Part shown: positions 1 through 10,564 of the stretch, in pieces
Layout of the letters: every line of letters begins with the position of its first letter
How positions within the stretch are numbered: position 1 is the stretch's first letter
Assembly: GCA_025765615.1 (NCBI GenBank)
Contig: JAIVFJ010000105.1
Coordinates: 158,083 to 222,082, forward strand
Direction of reading: 5' to 3'
DNA length: 64,000 nucleotides
Origin: Zopfochytrium polystomum
Taxonomy: Eukaryota > Chytridiomycota > Chytridiomycetes > Chytridiales > Chytridiaceae
Translations under genes and position numbers: made by a program
Notes under the pieces: generated by a model
The model's input: the letters and a program-made list of their open reading frames with translations, nothing else
Database searches by the model: none
What the model was told of the DNA's origin: nothing

Positions 1-1196
1 TGACGGCAGCCGTAATTGATGAGCCTGAGCTGGTGTCGTCAAATAAGCAAGATGTCAGTGCAATTGAGTTTTGCGCAGTTGTTCTAACGCCTACGTGGTA
101 GAAGATCTGAGTTGAGCAAGCAACAGGGCCAAGCAGTCCGCCGACTGAGAGCGAAGCTCATCCCACCGAAGGAATGGATGATTGTGGGGGCAAATATCGA
201 GCGATAGATCATGTTCGGGGTCCTGCGGTCGGGCGTCAGTTTGGTAGTTTAATAAATGGGACGAACTTTCTCCAGCAGACCTCTGGGTTAGAATCTCGGG
301 GCGACTGAATCAATGCGACCGTTTGCAAAAACTTGTAGACGTGCGGACGGATACCGCCGTTCCGCATTTCAACGCATTTGACCACTCGCTCCTTGATATT
401 TGTTACCGTCTTCCACACATTCGCGTCGCGGTGAGCCGTGCACCTGCAAAAGGATCATCATTTAATGCTCGTTTGGGCATCAAACGAAGCCAACAAACAC
501 CGACACGAGGCGAAAGACGGCCTGGTAGCAGTTGGTCGCGCATAAGATTGCCCGTTTCAGCACCGGAAGTACATCGTCCTTCATTATCAAGCTCAGGCCA
601 TCCATGGCTGGCTGGAGAACTTCCAGGACATAGTTAGTAGTATATTATGATTTCATAAAGGCAACCGGTACCGCTTATCCGAACATCCAGTGGAAGACTG
701 GGAACTCGGTTAACAACCTCTTCGATGAGTGCGACGGCGTTTATCCTGGGCTCCGGTGCAGGGTCGGCGAGTGCAAGGGTGAGGCAGGGAGCGAGGGTCC
801 CGGCGACAACAGTCGGAGCGTTGGCGGAGTCTGTTCGAACCACCTCGATGACCTGTCCAATGATCGCGGCTACGTCTGTGGAGCTGAGCCGCTTCGATGA
901 TAGCGGTGCCGGCGACGCGGCGGCAGTGACTGCAACAATGAGCGCATTCGCCGCCGCTGCGGCGGCGCTCGCATCGGGTTCGCTCATCACCGGCACACTG
1001 TCGCAGATCGTTCGGTCTTGTCAAAACTGCCTCGAATATGTAAGTGATCAACACGTCTTGCAGTTCGCTTGCTTTAGCACATAGTCGCTTCCCAAAGGTT
1101 GTTAAACCTGCCATACATGCACGTATATTGAATGAGGCCTCCAACTCAAAGCTCAGAGTCTCTAAATTACAAAGTCCACTCTACTGCAGTGCCGTT
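1..1196. other. Left-edge region, no confident gene
   Basis: I see no recognisable protein here. A 120-codon minus-strand frame at 634-996 is Ala/Val-rich with moderately hydrophobic stretches. It lies just downstream of the J-domain gene on the same strand and could be an exon of an unrecognised gene. Short overlapping frames on both strands are consistent with GC-rich shadows. Confidence 0.3.
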
Positions 1197-1957
1197 TTAA
1201 AACAGCTTCGCCGAGAGTTCGGAGAGAATCTCCGCTCGCTTCTCTACAGCCAACTTCGTAAAAGCCTCATACACCGACACGCCCTTTCGGTCCCGGATTT
1301 TTCCCAGCTGCCCGCCGGCGTAGTAGCCGCCAACCGCTCCCGGCAAGTTGCCAAAGATGAAGCCTGTGGGTTCACCGCGGTGTTGTCAGAATTCTTCTTT
1401 CGCACGGTAGTGAGGTTCCCTCCCGGCTCGTTCCTCACCCAGTGTCGCGCCCGCCGCGGCGCCGATGGGCTGCCAGAACGTGGACGGGTTCGGAACCTCT
1501 GGCGTAAGCAGCTCGTCGAACACGGACCCGAAAATGGTCGACGCGTTGACCTTTTCCTCGCCGGTCGCGTACTTTTCGTTGGACTTTCTTGCTTTGTCGA
1601 ACGCGTTGCGTCGGTTGATGTCGCTGAGTTTGGGGGGGCGATTGATCAAGAGAGACAGAGCGACTGAGCAGCGCAGCCCAGTTTCGCAACGAGGCGAGGG
1701 AGGGCTGTTTCCCCACGGTCCTCGTTTCCAAGCAGACACAGCCCCCCTCACCTCAAAACGTAGTACGCCTGCGCGATCATCTGGAAGCGCTCCACGGCGG
1801 ACGGATCGTCGGGGTTCCTGTCCGGGTGCCATCGCAGTGACTGTCGGATGTACGCCTCGCGGATGACTTCCTCTGATGCGGTGTAGGGAGGAATGCTGAG
1901 GATGGCGTAGTAGTCGTCAGGGTCGGCGAAGCAGTCTGAGCCACCGGCGTTGGCCAT
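1197..1957 (-). CDS. J-domain (DnaJ/Hsp40-type) protein, three exons
   Basis: Co-chaperone expected to stimulate an Hsp70 ATPase. I read exon 1 at 1957-1752, exon 2 at 1623-1439 and exon 3 at 1363-1197, with two introns carrying GTGAG donors and CAG acceptors. Exon 1 begins MANAGGSDCF and holds the J domain: a YYAIL helix I start, the diagnostic HPD in RWHPDRNPDD, and the join into exon 2 restores the canonical YVLSD..RR.AFD helix IV. Exons 2-3 encode a Gly/Ala-rich segment ending in FIFGNLPGAVGGYYAGG, then LGKIRDRKG and a short helical tail. That layout is typical of fungal single-J-domain proteins that end in a glycine-zipper-like hydrophobic segment and a KIRD.KG.SVY motif. No zinc-finger or classical C-terminal substrate domain is visible. 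The splice frames join exactly, so the model is firm; the client and compartment are unknown. Confidence 0.85.
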
Positions 1958-2185
1958 GACTGGAAAGCGGGAAGGGGGAATGAGAAAAGAGAAAGATAGA
2001 TGGATTGTAGTGTGTGTGCGGAGTGTGTGCGGGAGTGTGTGTGTGTGTGTGTGCGTGCGTGCGGAGTGGGGGAGTGCGTATTTCAGTGTGGTGTGGGGGT
2101 GCAAGGAGGGTGGGTCTTGCGGTTTGTCGAATCGGAAAGAAGCCAACAATTGTTCGCACAAAAAGCGAAGCACAGACAAACAGAC
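1958..2185. promoter_or_regulatory. Divergent intergenic region with GT microsatellite
   Basis: This 228 bp separates the start codons of the J-domain gene (-) and the UDP-sugar transporter gene (+), so it must hold both promoters. It contains a (GT)n run near 2034-2058 with GTGTGCGG-type neighbours. I see no clear TATA box. Confidence 0.5.
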
Positions 2186-3516
2186 ATGAACCGATATGTC
2201 GAGCTGGCGATCGTCGTCGCAGGCATCTACACTTTCTTCCTCACCTGGGGCATCACGCAGGAGAGGGTCACAACCACCGCCTACGGCGGCGCAAAGTTCC
2301 GCTACTTCATGTGAGCTTCTTTCTGGTTACAATAGACTAATGAGCGGCGGGGCCTGCTCCGTTCCCCGCGATCACCATCCCCCCCTCGCGTGCGACACTC
2401 GCCTGACCTGCACTGATTGGCTGATCGCTTGCCCCCCTACCCTTTCCGCATCCCAGCTTCATGAACTTTGTGCAGGCGGTTCTAGCCTCGACCGTCGCGT
2501 TCATATACCTGAAGCTGCGGCGCTTCCCGGCCAACTTCCCGCGGGGTGCCATGGTCTTCAGCTTCGCGCAGCTGTCGCTGTACTCTGTTCTTGCGTCGCC
2601 GTTTGGATACGCCTCGCTCAAGTACATCGACTACCCGACCATGATCCTCGGCAAGTCGTGCAAGCTCGTGCCGGTGCTTCTCATGAACGTGCTCCTCTAC
2701 CGCAAAAGCTTCCCGCTGTACAAGTACGTGATCGTGGCGCTCATCACGGCCGGCGTTTCCGCCTTTATGTTGCTCCACCCATCGGACAAGGCCAAACACA
2801 AGCGCGCCGCCGCGGCGGCCGCGTCGCGCACGCTTCTCGAGTCGCTGTGGGGCCTGCTGCTGCTGTCGATCAACCTCCTCCTGGACGGCGTCACAAACTC
2901 GACGCAGGACAAGATTTTCCACGAAAACCGCTCGCTGACGGGTGCGCACATGATGCTGCACATGAACCTCGGCGCGTCGGTCCTCATGGCGGGGTACCTG
3001 GTCGCGTCGAACCCGTTCACCGGCGAGCTGGCGGCGTCGATCGCGTTCTGCGCGCGCCACACGCAGGTCGTGTGGGACTTGCTTCTGTTTGGGCTCTGTG
3101 GCGCCGTCGGGCAGTGCTTCATCTTCCATTCGCTCGAGCGGTTCGGCGCCGTTACCACCGTCACGATCACGGTCACGCGGAAAATGATGTCGATTGTCCT
3201 CAGCGTCCTTTTGTACAACCATCAGCTCGCCTTTGGCCAGTGGGTGGCGGTGGGCGTGGTGTTTGTGGGAATCGGGCTGGAGGCGTTCTGGAAGGGCGGC
3301 CACGGCCACGGCGCGAAGAAGGGAAAAGATGCGAAAAAAGCAAAGGCGGAGGCGGAGGAGGAGGAGGAGGAGGTTGTTGTGGACCTCAAGCGCGTCGCTG
3401 GCCAATCCGGCGGCGGCGGCGGTGGCAGCGAAAAGCCTCCATCACAGGAGTGGACGGCCAGAAAGGACGGGCCGCAGCGGCGGCGCGCGGGCGGCAGGAG
3501 CAAGCGGGAGGACTGA
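2186..3516 (+). CDS. HUT1: UDP-galactose/UDP-glucose transporter, SLC35B1/HUT1 family
   Basis: Multi-pass nucleotide-sugar transporter of the ER/Golgi drug/metabolite transporter superfamily. Exon 1 is 2186-2310, the intron 2311-2456 (GTGAGC..CCCAG), and exon 2 2457-3516, giving 394 aa. Family signatures are YPTMILGKSCKLVPVLLMN (the YPT..LGKSCK..PV motif), ITAGVSAFML, a SLLLDG-like loop at LLLDGVTNSTQDK, and a VTITVTRKMMSIVLSVLLYN-type TRK segment before QWV..G.VFVGIGLEA. About ten hydrophobic segments are spread over residues 1-300. The last ~90 residues are unusual: KKGKDAKK basic repeats, an E-rich run, a poly-Gly run and a basic tail, where most family members end with a short di-lysine. 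The 449-codon frame overlapping it at 2196-3545 is a shadow. Function is inferred from strong motif conservation. Confidence 0.88.
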
Positions 3517-3869
3517 AGGGCTTGATGAAACCCGATGATGAATAGAATACAAACCCTCCTCACACGGGGACTAACTTGGAGTCAAGTCAGTCAAGCAAAA
3601 AGACAGTACCGCTCTCTTTGCCAAACTGAAAAAGCAGCTGCTTGAGTTTTCATCAGAAATGCGCTTGGAAATCAATAATAATAATAATAATAATAATGAA
3701 TTTATTATGGCGAGTTGCTTAGCGCTGGGGCCTCACGGCTGCATTGTGTGGCTCGTGAGCGAGCTGGACAGCAGAGCATCTTTTTTTGGAGAGAGAGCGA
3801 ACGAGGAGAGTGGGACACTGACAGAGAGAGAGAAGAGGGACAGAGACAGAGCGAGACCAAAATAGAGGG

Positions 3870-3907
<38 letters not shown>

Positions 3908-4467
3908 CAGAGAGAGGCAGAGAGAGACAGATAGAGCTTAAGGAAACACAGGGGGACAAGGTATTAAGACAAGTCACCTCGTTCTCCGACGCCGCCGCCG
4001 CCGCCTGCAAGTCGCCACGCAACGTGAGTAGTTGCTGCTGCGTCATGTCCCACGCCGTACGCCCACGCCCCGTTCCCCGCGATGCCTCCACCTACAACCC
4101 CCCCACCCCCCTCCCCGCCTCCCCGTGCCCTGCATCGCCGCCGCCGGGCCCTCCTGCTCTCTTATCCGCCCCTTCCCCACGCGCAGACGCGTGCTCGCTC
4201 CCACCAACCCCGTGGCCGCGCCTCCCCTCTCCCTTCCATCCCGGTGTTGCGACTACTACCCATCCAACCCAATGAAAAAACCAGTCCTTCCAGCAGCCAC
4301 GGCGCGATACATTGCATCCAGCGCTAGACGCGTCCAGACCTTGCTTGCTCCTGCGCTGTCTGGTGTGGGGCCAGTGGACAGCGACCCACAGTTCTGACCC
4401 GCACAACCCCGTCCAGAAAAAGAATCAAATCAATCACAGGGAGGGCCGAACAGCCAATCCATCCACC
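3517..4467. other. Intergenic region with simple repeats
   Basis: No gene is seen. It contains an (AAT)n tract near 3675-3697, an (AG)n tract near 3868-3910 with flanking degenerate GAGA, and a long C-rich pyrimidine stretch at about 4080-4290 that is probably 5' flank of the HMG-box gene. Confidence 0.6.
3868..3910. repeat. (AG)n microsatellite
   Basis: Perfect AG dinucleotide run, continued by imperfect AGAGGC units to about 3932. Translated frames across it (ERERER / SLSLSL) are artefacts. Confidence 0.9.
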
Positions 4468-6091
4468 ATGTTCGCCCTCGGACCTCTTTCGTCCGCCCGC
4501 CACTCCGCATCGCAGCTCGCGACGATGCGCCTTCCGGCCATCGCCACGCCAGCTTCCTTCTCTCGGATGGCTGGTCTCTTCGCCCTCGCTGCTTTCTACG
4601 CGACGACCCCTGGTGAGTGTGCGAGGCGACTCAACCCGTTCGACCGTCGCACTTTCTCGCTGTTCGTCGTTCCGTTTCCTTTCAATGCTGACCAAAGGCC
4701 CTCCAAAAAAAAATAAAAAAAGGCGCCCCGCCCTCATTGAACGCTACGATGCGCGCCGTTCCCCGCCCTGCCTTGCCCGCTCCCAAACGCGCTTCCAACG
4801 CTTTTGCGCTTTTCGTCAAGGACTTCTTCAAGGACGGCCGTCAGCGCAACCCCGAGCTTGCCCGCCTGACAGGGTCGGGCGCCCAGCCCGCGGTCATGAA
4901 GGCTGCTGCTAAGGCGTGGGCCTCGCTTTCCCCAAAGGAGAAGAAGGTTTGTAGTTCTTTGTCGTAAACGCCAACCCGTCCCACCCCCCTCCCCATCTCC
5001 CCCAGCCCCATCTTCCCGCGCAACCTGACTTTTTTTCCTTTCGCTCTTTGACTTCCCCACTTACCGTCCCAATGCGATGCACTCGCGAAACCAAAGCCCT
5101 ACACCGACAAGCAGGAGCAAGAGAAAGAGCGCTATGCCAAGGAGCTCAGCAGCTACCTAAAAAATCGAACGGCCGTGGACATCGCCGCCGCGTCGGCGGT
5201 CCGCAGGGCGCTGTTGAAGCTCAACCCATCTCGCAGGAGATTTCCCGTCCCCATCGATCCGGCACGACCGAAACGACCGTTGACGGCCTTCATTTTATTC
5301 TCCCAGGCAGCCACATCGGGCAGGATTCCTCGCTATGCTGAGGAAATGAAGCCGTTGACCATGACTCAAAAAGCGTCGGCCGCCGGCAAACATTGGAAGA
5401 GCCTTTCGGCTGCCGAGAAGGAGGTTCGTATTTCGTGAGCGGTGTTGCGTTGATCAATCTCGACATGACTTGTTCATTGACATCACTTCAAATTTCTTCT
5501 CTTTTTTTTCTCCTGGCAGCCTTTTGAGAAGCAGGCGCTGCTCAACAAGCAACGATACGATCTTGCTAAGGCCAAGTATGACCAGGTTTGCACCATCATA
5601 CTGAACGAATATTTTACGCGGTTCGGACGGGGGCCACGACTCTTACAAGCGACTGTGCTTTATTCACATATTAGGAGTTTGGATATTCCAAGGCGGTAAT
5701 CGCCGTTCGCCGCGAGACCCAGCAGAAGCTCAAGCCCAAGAAGAAGAAGAAGAGGGTGAAGAAGGCCGCCTCTCGCAGGTCTGCGTCAAAGTCTCGCCGC
5801 GCTGCCACCAAGACGAAGAAGCGCGCCACCTCGAAGACTGCAAAGAAGAAGACCACCGGCAAGAAGGCGACCGTGAAGAAGTCTGCGAAAAAGACTGTCA
5901 AGGCGACCAAGAAGAAGCCCGCCGCAAAGAGGACGGTGAAGAAGGCCGCGCCCAAGGTGAGAAGCCTCTTTTTCTGGCGCATTTTATTCTTAGTCTTTCC
6001 GAACAAACTTGACCCATCCTTTCTCCTTCCCTCCTTTCCTTTCTCCGCTCTTGTCAATCATCAGGCTAAGAAAACCGTCAAGAGGTCGTGA
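4468..6091 (+). CDS. Two-HMG-box DNA-binding protein with H1-like lysine tail, likely mitochondrial
   Basis: Six exons give a 356-aa protein: 4468-4612, about 4723-4946, 5097-5423, 5520-5585, 5675-5956, 6065-6091. All junctions keep frame; the exon 2 acceptor (AAAAAG) is weakest. Residues 1-50 are rich in Arg/Ser/Ala without acidic residues, like a mitochondrial targeting leader. HMG box 1 starts KRASNAFALFVKDFF and ends SLSPKEKKPYTDKQ, continuing to an ERYAKEL helix. Box 2 starts RPKRPLTAFILFSQ and ends SLSAAEKEPFEKQ. This tandem plan matches the TFAM/Abf2 family that packages mtDNA. The last ~75 residues are Lys/Ala/Thr/Ser-rich with AKKT/KKAA units like histone H1, which Abf2 lacks. It could instead be a nuclear HMGB/H1-like architectural protein; the leader favours mitochondria. 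Confidence 0.8.
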
Positions 6092-6338
6092 GTCTCTTTC
6101 AAAACAATGGAAGAAACTCGAGGACGAATGTCGTTGGGCAGCCTCGACGCGCGCTCTTGTTCTAATTTGTTTGGGTCCAGGGAGGAAGTGATTAAAGTTT
6201 GCAATGGAAAGGCAGAGCTAGGTTTCGAACGGATGATGAGTAAGTTGCAACGAACAAAAATAAAGCGCGGTTGATGCGGTGCGAAACTCTATCTGTGCGG
6301 GCCTGCGGTTTGCGCACTCTTGTCCATTTTCTTTGCCC
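6092..6338. other. Convergent intergenic region
   Basis: This is the space between the HMG-box gene (+) and the end of the SHOC1-like gene (-). It presumably holds both 3' UTRs. An AATAAAG hexamer lies near 6258. Nothing else is seen. Confidence 0.5.
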
Positions 6339-9300
6339 CTACAGCGTTTGCCTGCACCACTTTGCAAAGCAGTCCAGCTTGCTTGGCTGAATGAAGGCGC
6401 CGAGCGCTATGTGACGTCTCTCGTCCGTCGCAAGTATGAATTCACCGAGCGTCATCTGAGGAAAAATTGAAGTTGTCCCGCTTTGAGCGCATGTTGCGAA
6501 ATAGCCTGCTTCGTCCTCTCACCTGACTCAAGACCAGCTGAGCGGAGAACGGGTTGAACATGGGGAACGCGCAGAGGAACTTTTCCTGCTGCAGTTCGCG
6601 AGAGGGATGCCAGAAAAATAGTCAAAAAAAGGGGGGGCACCTGGACAACCTACCACGGACTCCTCTAATGAAACCCACTGCCTGTTCTCCCACGCCAACT
6701 TTGAGGCCCAACCGGCTCTCTTCTCGGCGCCGTCGCCGCCGCAGCTGTCGTACCGGTCGCCCGTCATGTCTCCGATCATTCTAGCCCCGCAAGAGCACTT
6801 AGTGTAAGCAAAACCGTCAGGGCTTTCTGGCCAAAAAAACAAGGGGCCTCTGGGGGAAAAAAATAAAAAGAAAAAAAAAAACCCCCCTGAACGCACCTCA
6901 CAGTCCTGGCTACCTCGGCGGCCCCGCGCACCCACACGATTCCGACTTTCACGCCGCCCGCCCGCTCGACGCCCCGCGCGAACGCCGACAGGCCGGCCAC
7001 GCGCCGCAGGACAGGGGGCGATAGGAGCACCGGCACCGCGCGGGGCGTTGTCGTTGTCGTCGTCGTCGCCCGTTCGGGTGCGCCGCTAGATGGTGGTGGC
7101 GGCGGTGGCGCCGCCGCGGTGTCGATGAGGATCCAAATGTCTTCGTATTTTTGGGAGAGTCGCACTAACGATTGGGGCAGGGTTGGCGGTGAGTTGGATG
7201 CGGATGAGGAGGGAGTTGGTGCGACGGGCGGTGTGGACGAGACGGGAAGGGCGAGGTGGGAGATGTCTGAGACGGTCACGACGCTGTTGTTGTTGTTGTT
7301 GTTGTTTGCCGAATGGGGCGCGTAAAATTATTATTATTTTTTTTTTTTTTTCCGAGTGAGGAGAGTCCGAGATGACATTGGAAAATTCAAAGGCACCTAC
7401 ATTGCACACGTCTTGGCATCGATTATGAAATCCGCCCCGTCGGTGTTTTCCCTCTCAAATACATCGACAGCCCACTTATTTTCGAGTGCCGTGCGAATAC
7501 TTGGAAGATTCATTATTTTCGGCCCAATAATGTACAAGTGCCGCGTCGCCGGTGACGCGAAGCCGCTCCCTTCGAAATCCTCGCCTGATTCGATATCGTA
7601 AACAGGCGGCGGTCCTAGTTCGGGGACCACAATGGGGGCTTGCGGCACGCTCACTGGCGCGAGGTTGGCAACTTGTTTTCCGCGCAGCTTCATGAACGAA
7701 TGCAGACATGAAGCGGCGGAGAAGCGCAGTGGCTTTTCGGTGGCGGCAAAGGGCAGCGAATTGGAGGTGGCCTTGCCTGGTTCAAAGCTATGATTAATGC
7801 GGATTCCTAAAAAAAATTAAAAGGTAACTCGTCTCAACTGATCTCATTCCGTGCCTTCTTTGCTCTTCCAGCCGCGTCGTCATCTTCGGAATCACTGGAA
7901 AGAATTGGAATGGGCGACTCGCCTGGGTCGAAGTTGAGCGGAGAATCTAAAAAGATTGGAGAGGCTTCCGCTTTTGCCATAGAGACCTGGACTGGCGGCC
8001 TCGTTTCTTCAAAAAAAGTGGCAACCCACCGGTGACAACCTGCTGATAAGTTTTTCACCCTCTGGCGCGCATTCCAAGAGTTTCGCTGGTTTTCCCAGAA
8101 TCAGATTTTTGATTAACAGGGTGCCCACAAGCCTACCAGCAATATGAGCAGCCACATCCCAGTTTCTCCATTTTTCCACTGTAGGAGGAACAGCCGAGTC
8201 CTCAACGAGTAACTCTGATAGAACGCGTTTCCGTGCCTCTGTGAGACTTGCTGTAAGGTCAATGGCTTCTCCAGCCTGTAATTCAAGCTGACTTCTGAAA
8301 GCTGCGATTGGATTCCACTTCAACCGAAGCGAGACGGGCACGCTGGAACACGATACAGATGCGTGAGAACGTCGCCAAGTGCATTACAAAAAAAAAGCAA
8401 AACAAAAAAGCACAAACCCCGATGATGTGAAACAATCGTCCAAGCTGACAGGTTCGCCGCCAAGCCCTTCTACTGCCAGTAATAATAACGATAAGCAGCG
8501 TCCAGATTTGTTTCTGACGGCTAATTTCCCTGGCACCTTGCCTCCAAGTCCAGCTGCTTCTTTCCACCACGCGTCGTCTGACGCGAAGAATGGTGCAGGG
8601 GTATGAGGTTCTACATCGGGTACGCGCATTTTGCGGGAGGAAAACTCATCAAATGCTTCAGATGTGATTTGAAGCTCGCCGTTCATCAATGAAGCTGGCA
8701 TCGGAAGAGAATAAAGGAATCTTATTTCTTGGTCAAGGGTGGCTTCGAAATGTTTCGGTGGAGTGTGAAGATTGAATTCGAAACTTGAAACGAGCGACTT
8801 TAGGCAGAAGCTAATTACGAGGAAGGGCTTAACAAGCGCAGAGTCATAGCTGTCACGACTAACTCACGACTTGTCTACATCAAGCTCCGACATCGTGTCA
8901 CGGCTAACAATCCTTTCCTCTGTGGAAACATCAATAGATCTCTCTACCAAGCCTCGCCTACCTAGATAATCAATTCCGCGGTAGAGAGCTAGATTGACAG
9001 CGTCAATTGCTAAAATTTTGAACGAACTTCTTGCTTCGTCTAACATGCTCATGATAGCTTCATCTCCACATGACTCCCGCTCTTCAAAATTGCTTAGTTA
9101 ACACGCAGCAGAGTAATATTTAACCCGGATGCTTACCCCAATGATGAAATACGTCGGCGAAGCTTGTTTCTCTCATCTGACTTGTATCATGACTTTTTTC
9201 GCGTTGGAGAAAAGCAGACGGCCCGATCGCGGAGCAGGCAGACGCCAAACAGTTGTCTTCAGACTGGAAGTTGGCCTTAACCTCCAGAGTTGTCAGGGTA

Positions 9301-10324
9301 AGCTCGAAGATTGTCGGTTTGAACTCCTGGGCAATTCCGTCAATAATATGGGGAAAATACCGTGTCATTTACCAATTCAATCTGAGGACGGAAATCTGCC
9401 GCCAGCGGCTTTTGTATTCGCTGCATCAATTCAACAGTGGCTTTTCGAACTGTTGGAACGCCTAGTCTATAAATTCGGGGTCAATTCAGTTTTGACTACT
9501 AGTTTGCAACTGTAGACTCACGCGAGGATGTCCGACCCAGTCTCGGATACGGTCTGAGGAATGCGCCCCTCGACTTCGATCAAAGTGTGACGAGACATTT
9601 TAGTTGCTAATGAGCGTACGGTTGGAGTATTTCTTGGAGACCGCCCACGTGGAGTTGACAACAGCCATTCTCTCGTCGTAAAGGTTTGGGCAGACGAAAG
9701 TAGTGGCTCTTCTAAAGCGCACCATGGACCCAGCACACTTGAGGTACTGTGTTTGGCGCCTTGCCTGGTGTCAACAATGGGCACAACTTCCAATTCTGGC
9801 GAAAGAGACTCGTGAGTGGTCAACCGAAAAGATGAACGAATATATAACGTACCTTCATAGATCAAGTCCTCTTCGGCGCATCCGCCCAGCACCAATGCGT
9901 TCTCCAGCCACATCACGTGGTCGTCTTCATCGTCCGCTGGATCATCCCCCGCTAAATAGACCTGGGTAAAAAGTGCGACTGCCGCGACCAACGAAGGGCA
10001 GATTAAATGTCGTGATTTCCATTCCGCCGTGTGCACCGCTGAATAATCTTGGTCAACGCTCTCAATTAGGGCATTCTCCTGCATATAAATGAGCAGCTCT
10101 GCGTGCCAGGATGTGTCGAGAGCTTCCTCGTCCTCATCCTCATCTCCGTTGCGGGCACCGACTGGTTCATTTTCATCACTCCAAGCTCGATAAGGCCGGC
10201 TGGAGTGGACATCATCCTCGCCGGCGCGATCGCTGTGCCGGGCGGTTTCGCTCGTCGAGCGAGATTGTCCCCGTCGCAGTCTCGCCCTACGCCTCTCGTC
10301 CCAATCCTCCACAACGAGCTCCAT
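6339..10324 (-). CDS. SHOC1/ZIP2-like XPF-family meiotic protein, multi-exon
   Basis: Long minus-strand gene with a start at 10324 (MELVVEDWDERRRARL). Exons I can place: 10324 to about 9522; about 9470-9400; about 9320-9132; about 9052-8870; about 8700-8440; 8341-8009; 8030-7840; 7693-7400; 7276-6900; about 6780-6660; about 6600-6526; and the last 6455-6339, ending in stop TAG. The N-terminal ~270 residues are acidic and low in conservation. An XPF-nuclease-like fold near the C-terminus is suggested by GADFIIDAKTCAM then LVRLSQKYEDIWILIDT, where active XPF-type nucleases have ERK and D residues. No ERKxxxD is visible, so it is probably catalytically dead. It ends with a helix-hairpin-helix-like FLCAFPMFNPFSAQLVLS and TLGEFILATDERR. 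XPF-like plus HhH at the end of a ~1000-aa protein is the plan of SHOC1/ZIP2, which stabilises meiotic crossover intermediates. Another inactive XPF-family member is possible. Several internal splice sites are approximate. Confidence 0.5.
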
Positions 10325-10564
10325 ATCGATTCCTTCTTTCCCTTTCTGTCTTCTCCCAGTGTGTGTGTATGTGTGTATCTGTGTGTGTGTGTGTGTGTGT
10401 GTATTCCTGTGTGTGTGGCAAATGGCTCGAAACCGACCACGTCACTCCCTTGCTGGCCCTGGTGGCTGGGCAGGCCAGTGGCTGGCTGGCACCCTCACAG
10501 TCTGTCTGTCTTGCTCGATCTTTCGCCAAAATTATCGAAAATACATCAGGTGCCCGCCGCCACC
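10325..10564. promoter_or_regulatory. Divergent promoter region with GT microsatellite
   Basis: This 240 bp lies between the start codons of the SHOC1-like (-) and TRANK1-like (+) genes. It contains a GT-rich stretch near 10360-10420 with a perfect (GT) core at about 10381-10402. Confidence 0.5.

Noticed and set aside
2196..3545. 449-codon plus-strand frame overlapping the transporter
   Set aside because: It lies in another phase of a GC-rich gene; the spliced transporter frame has clear family motifs and this one is Arg/Pro/Gly-rich noise.
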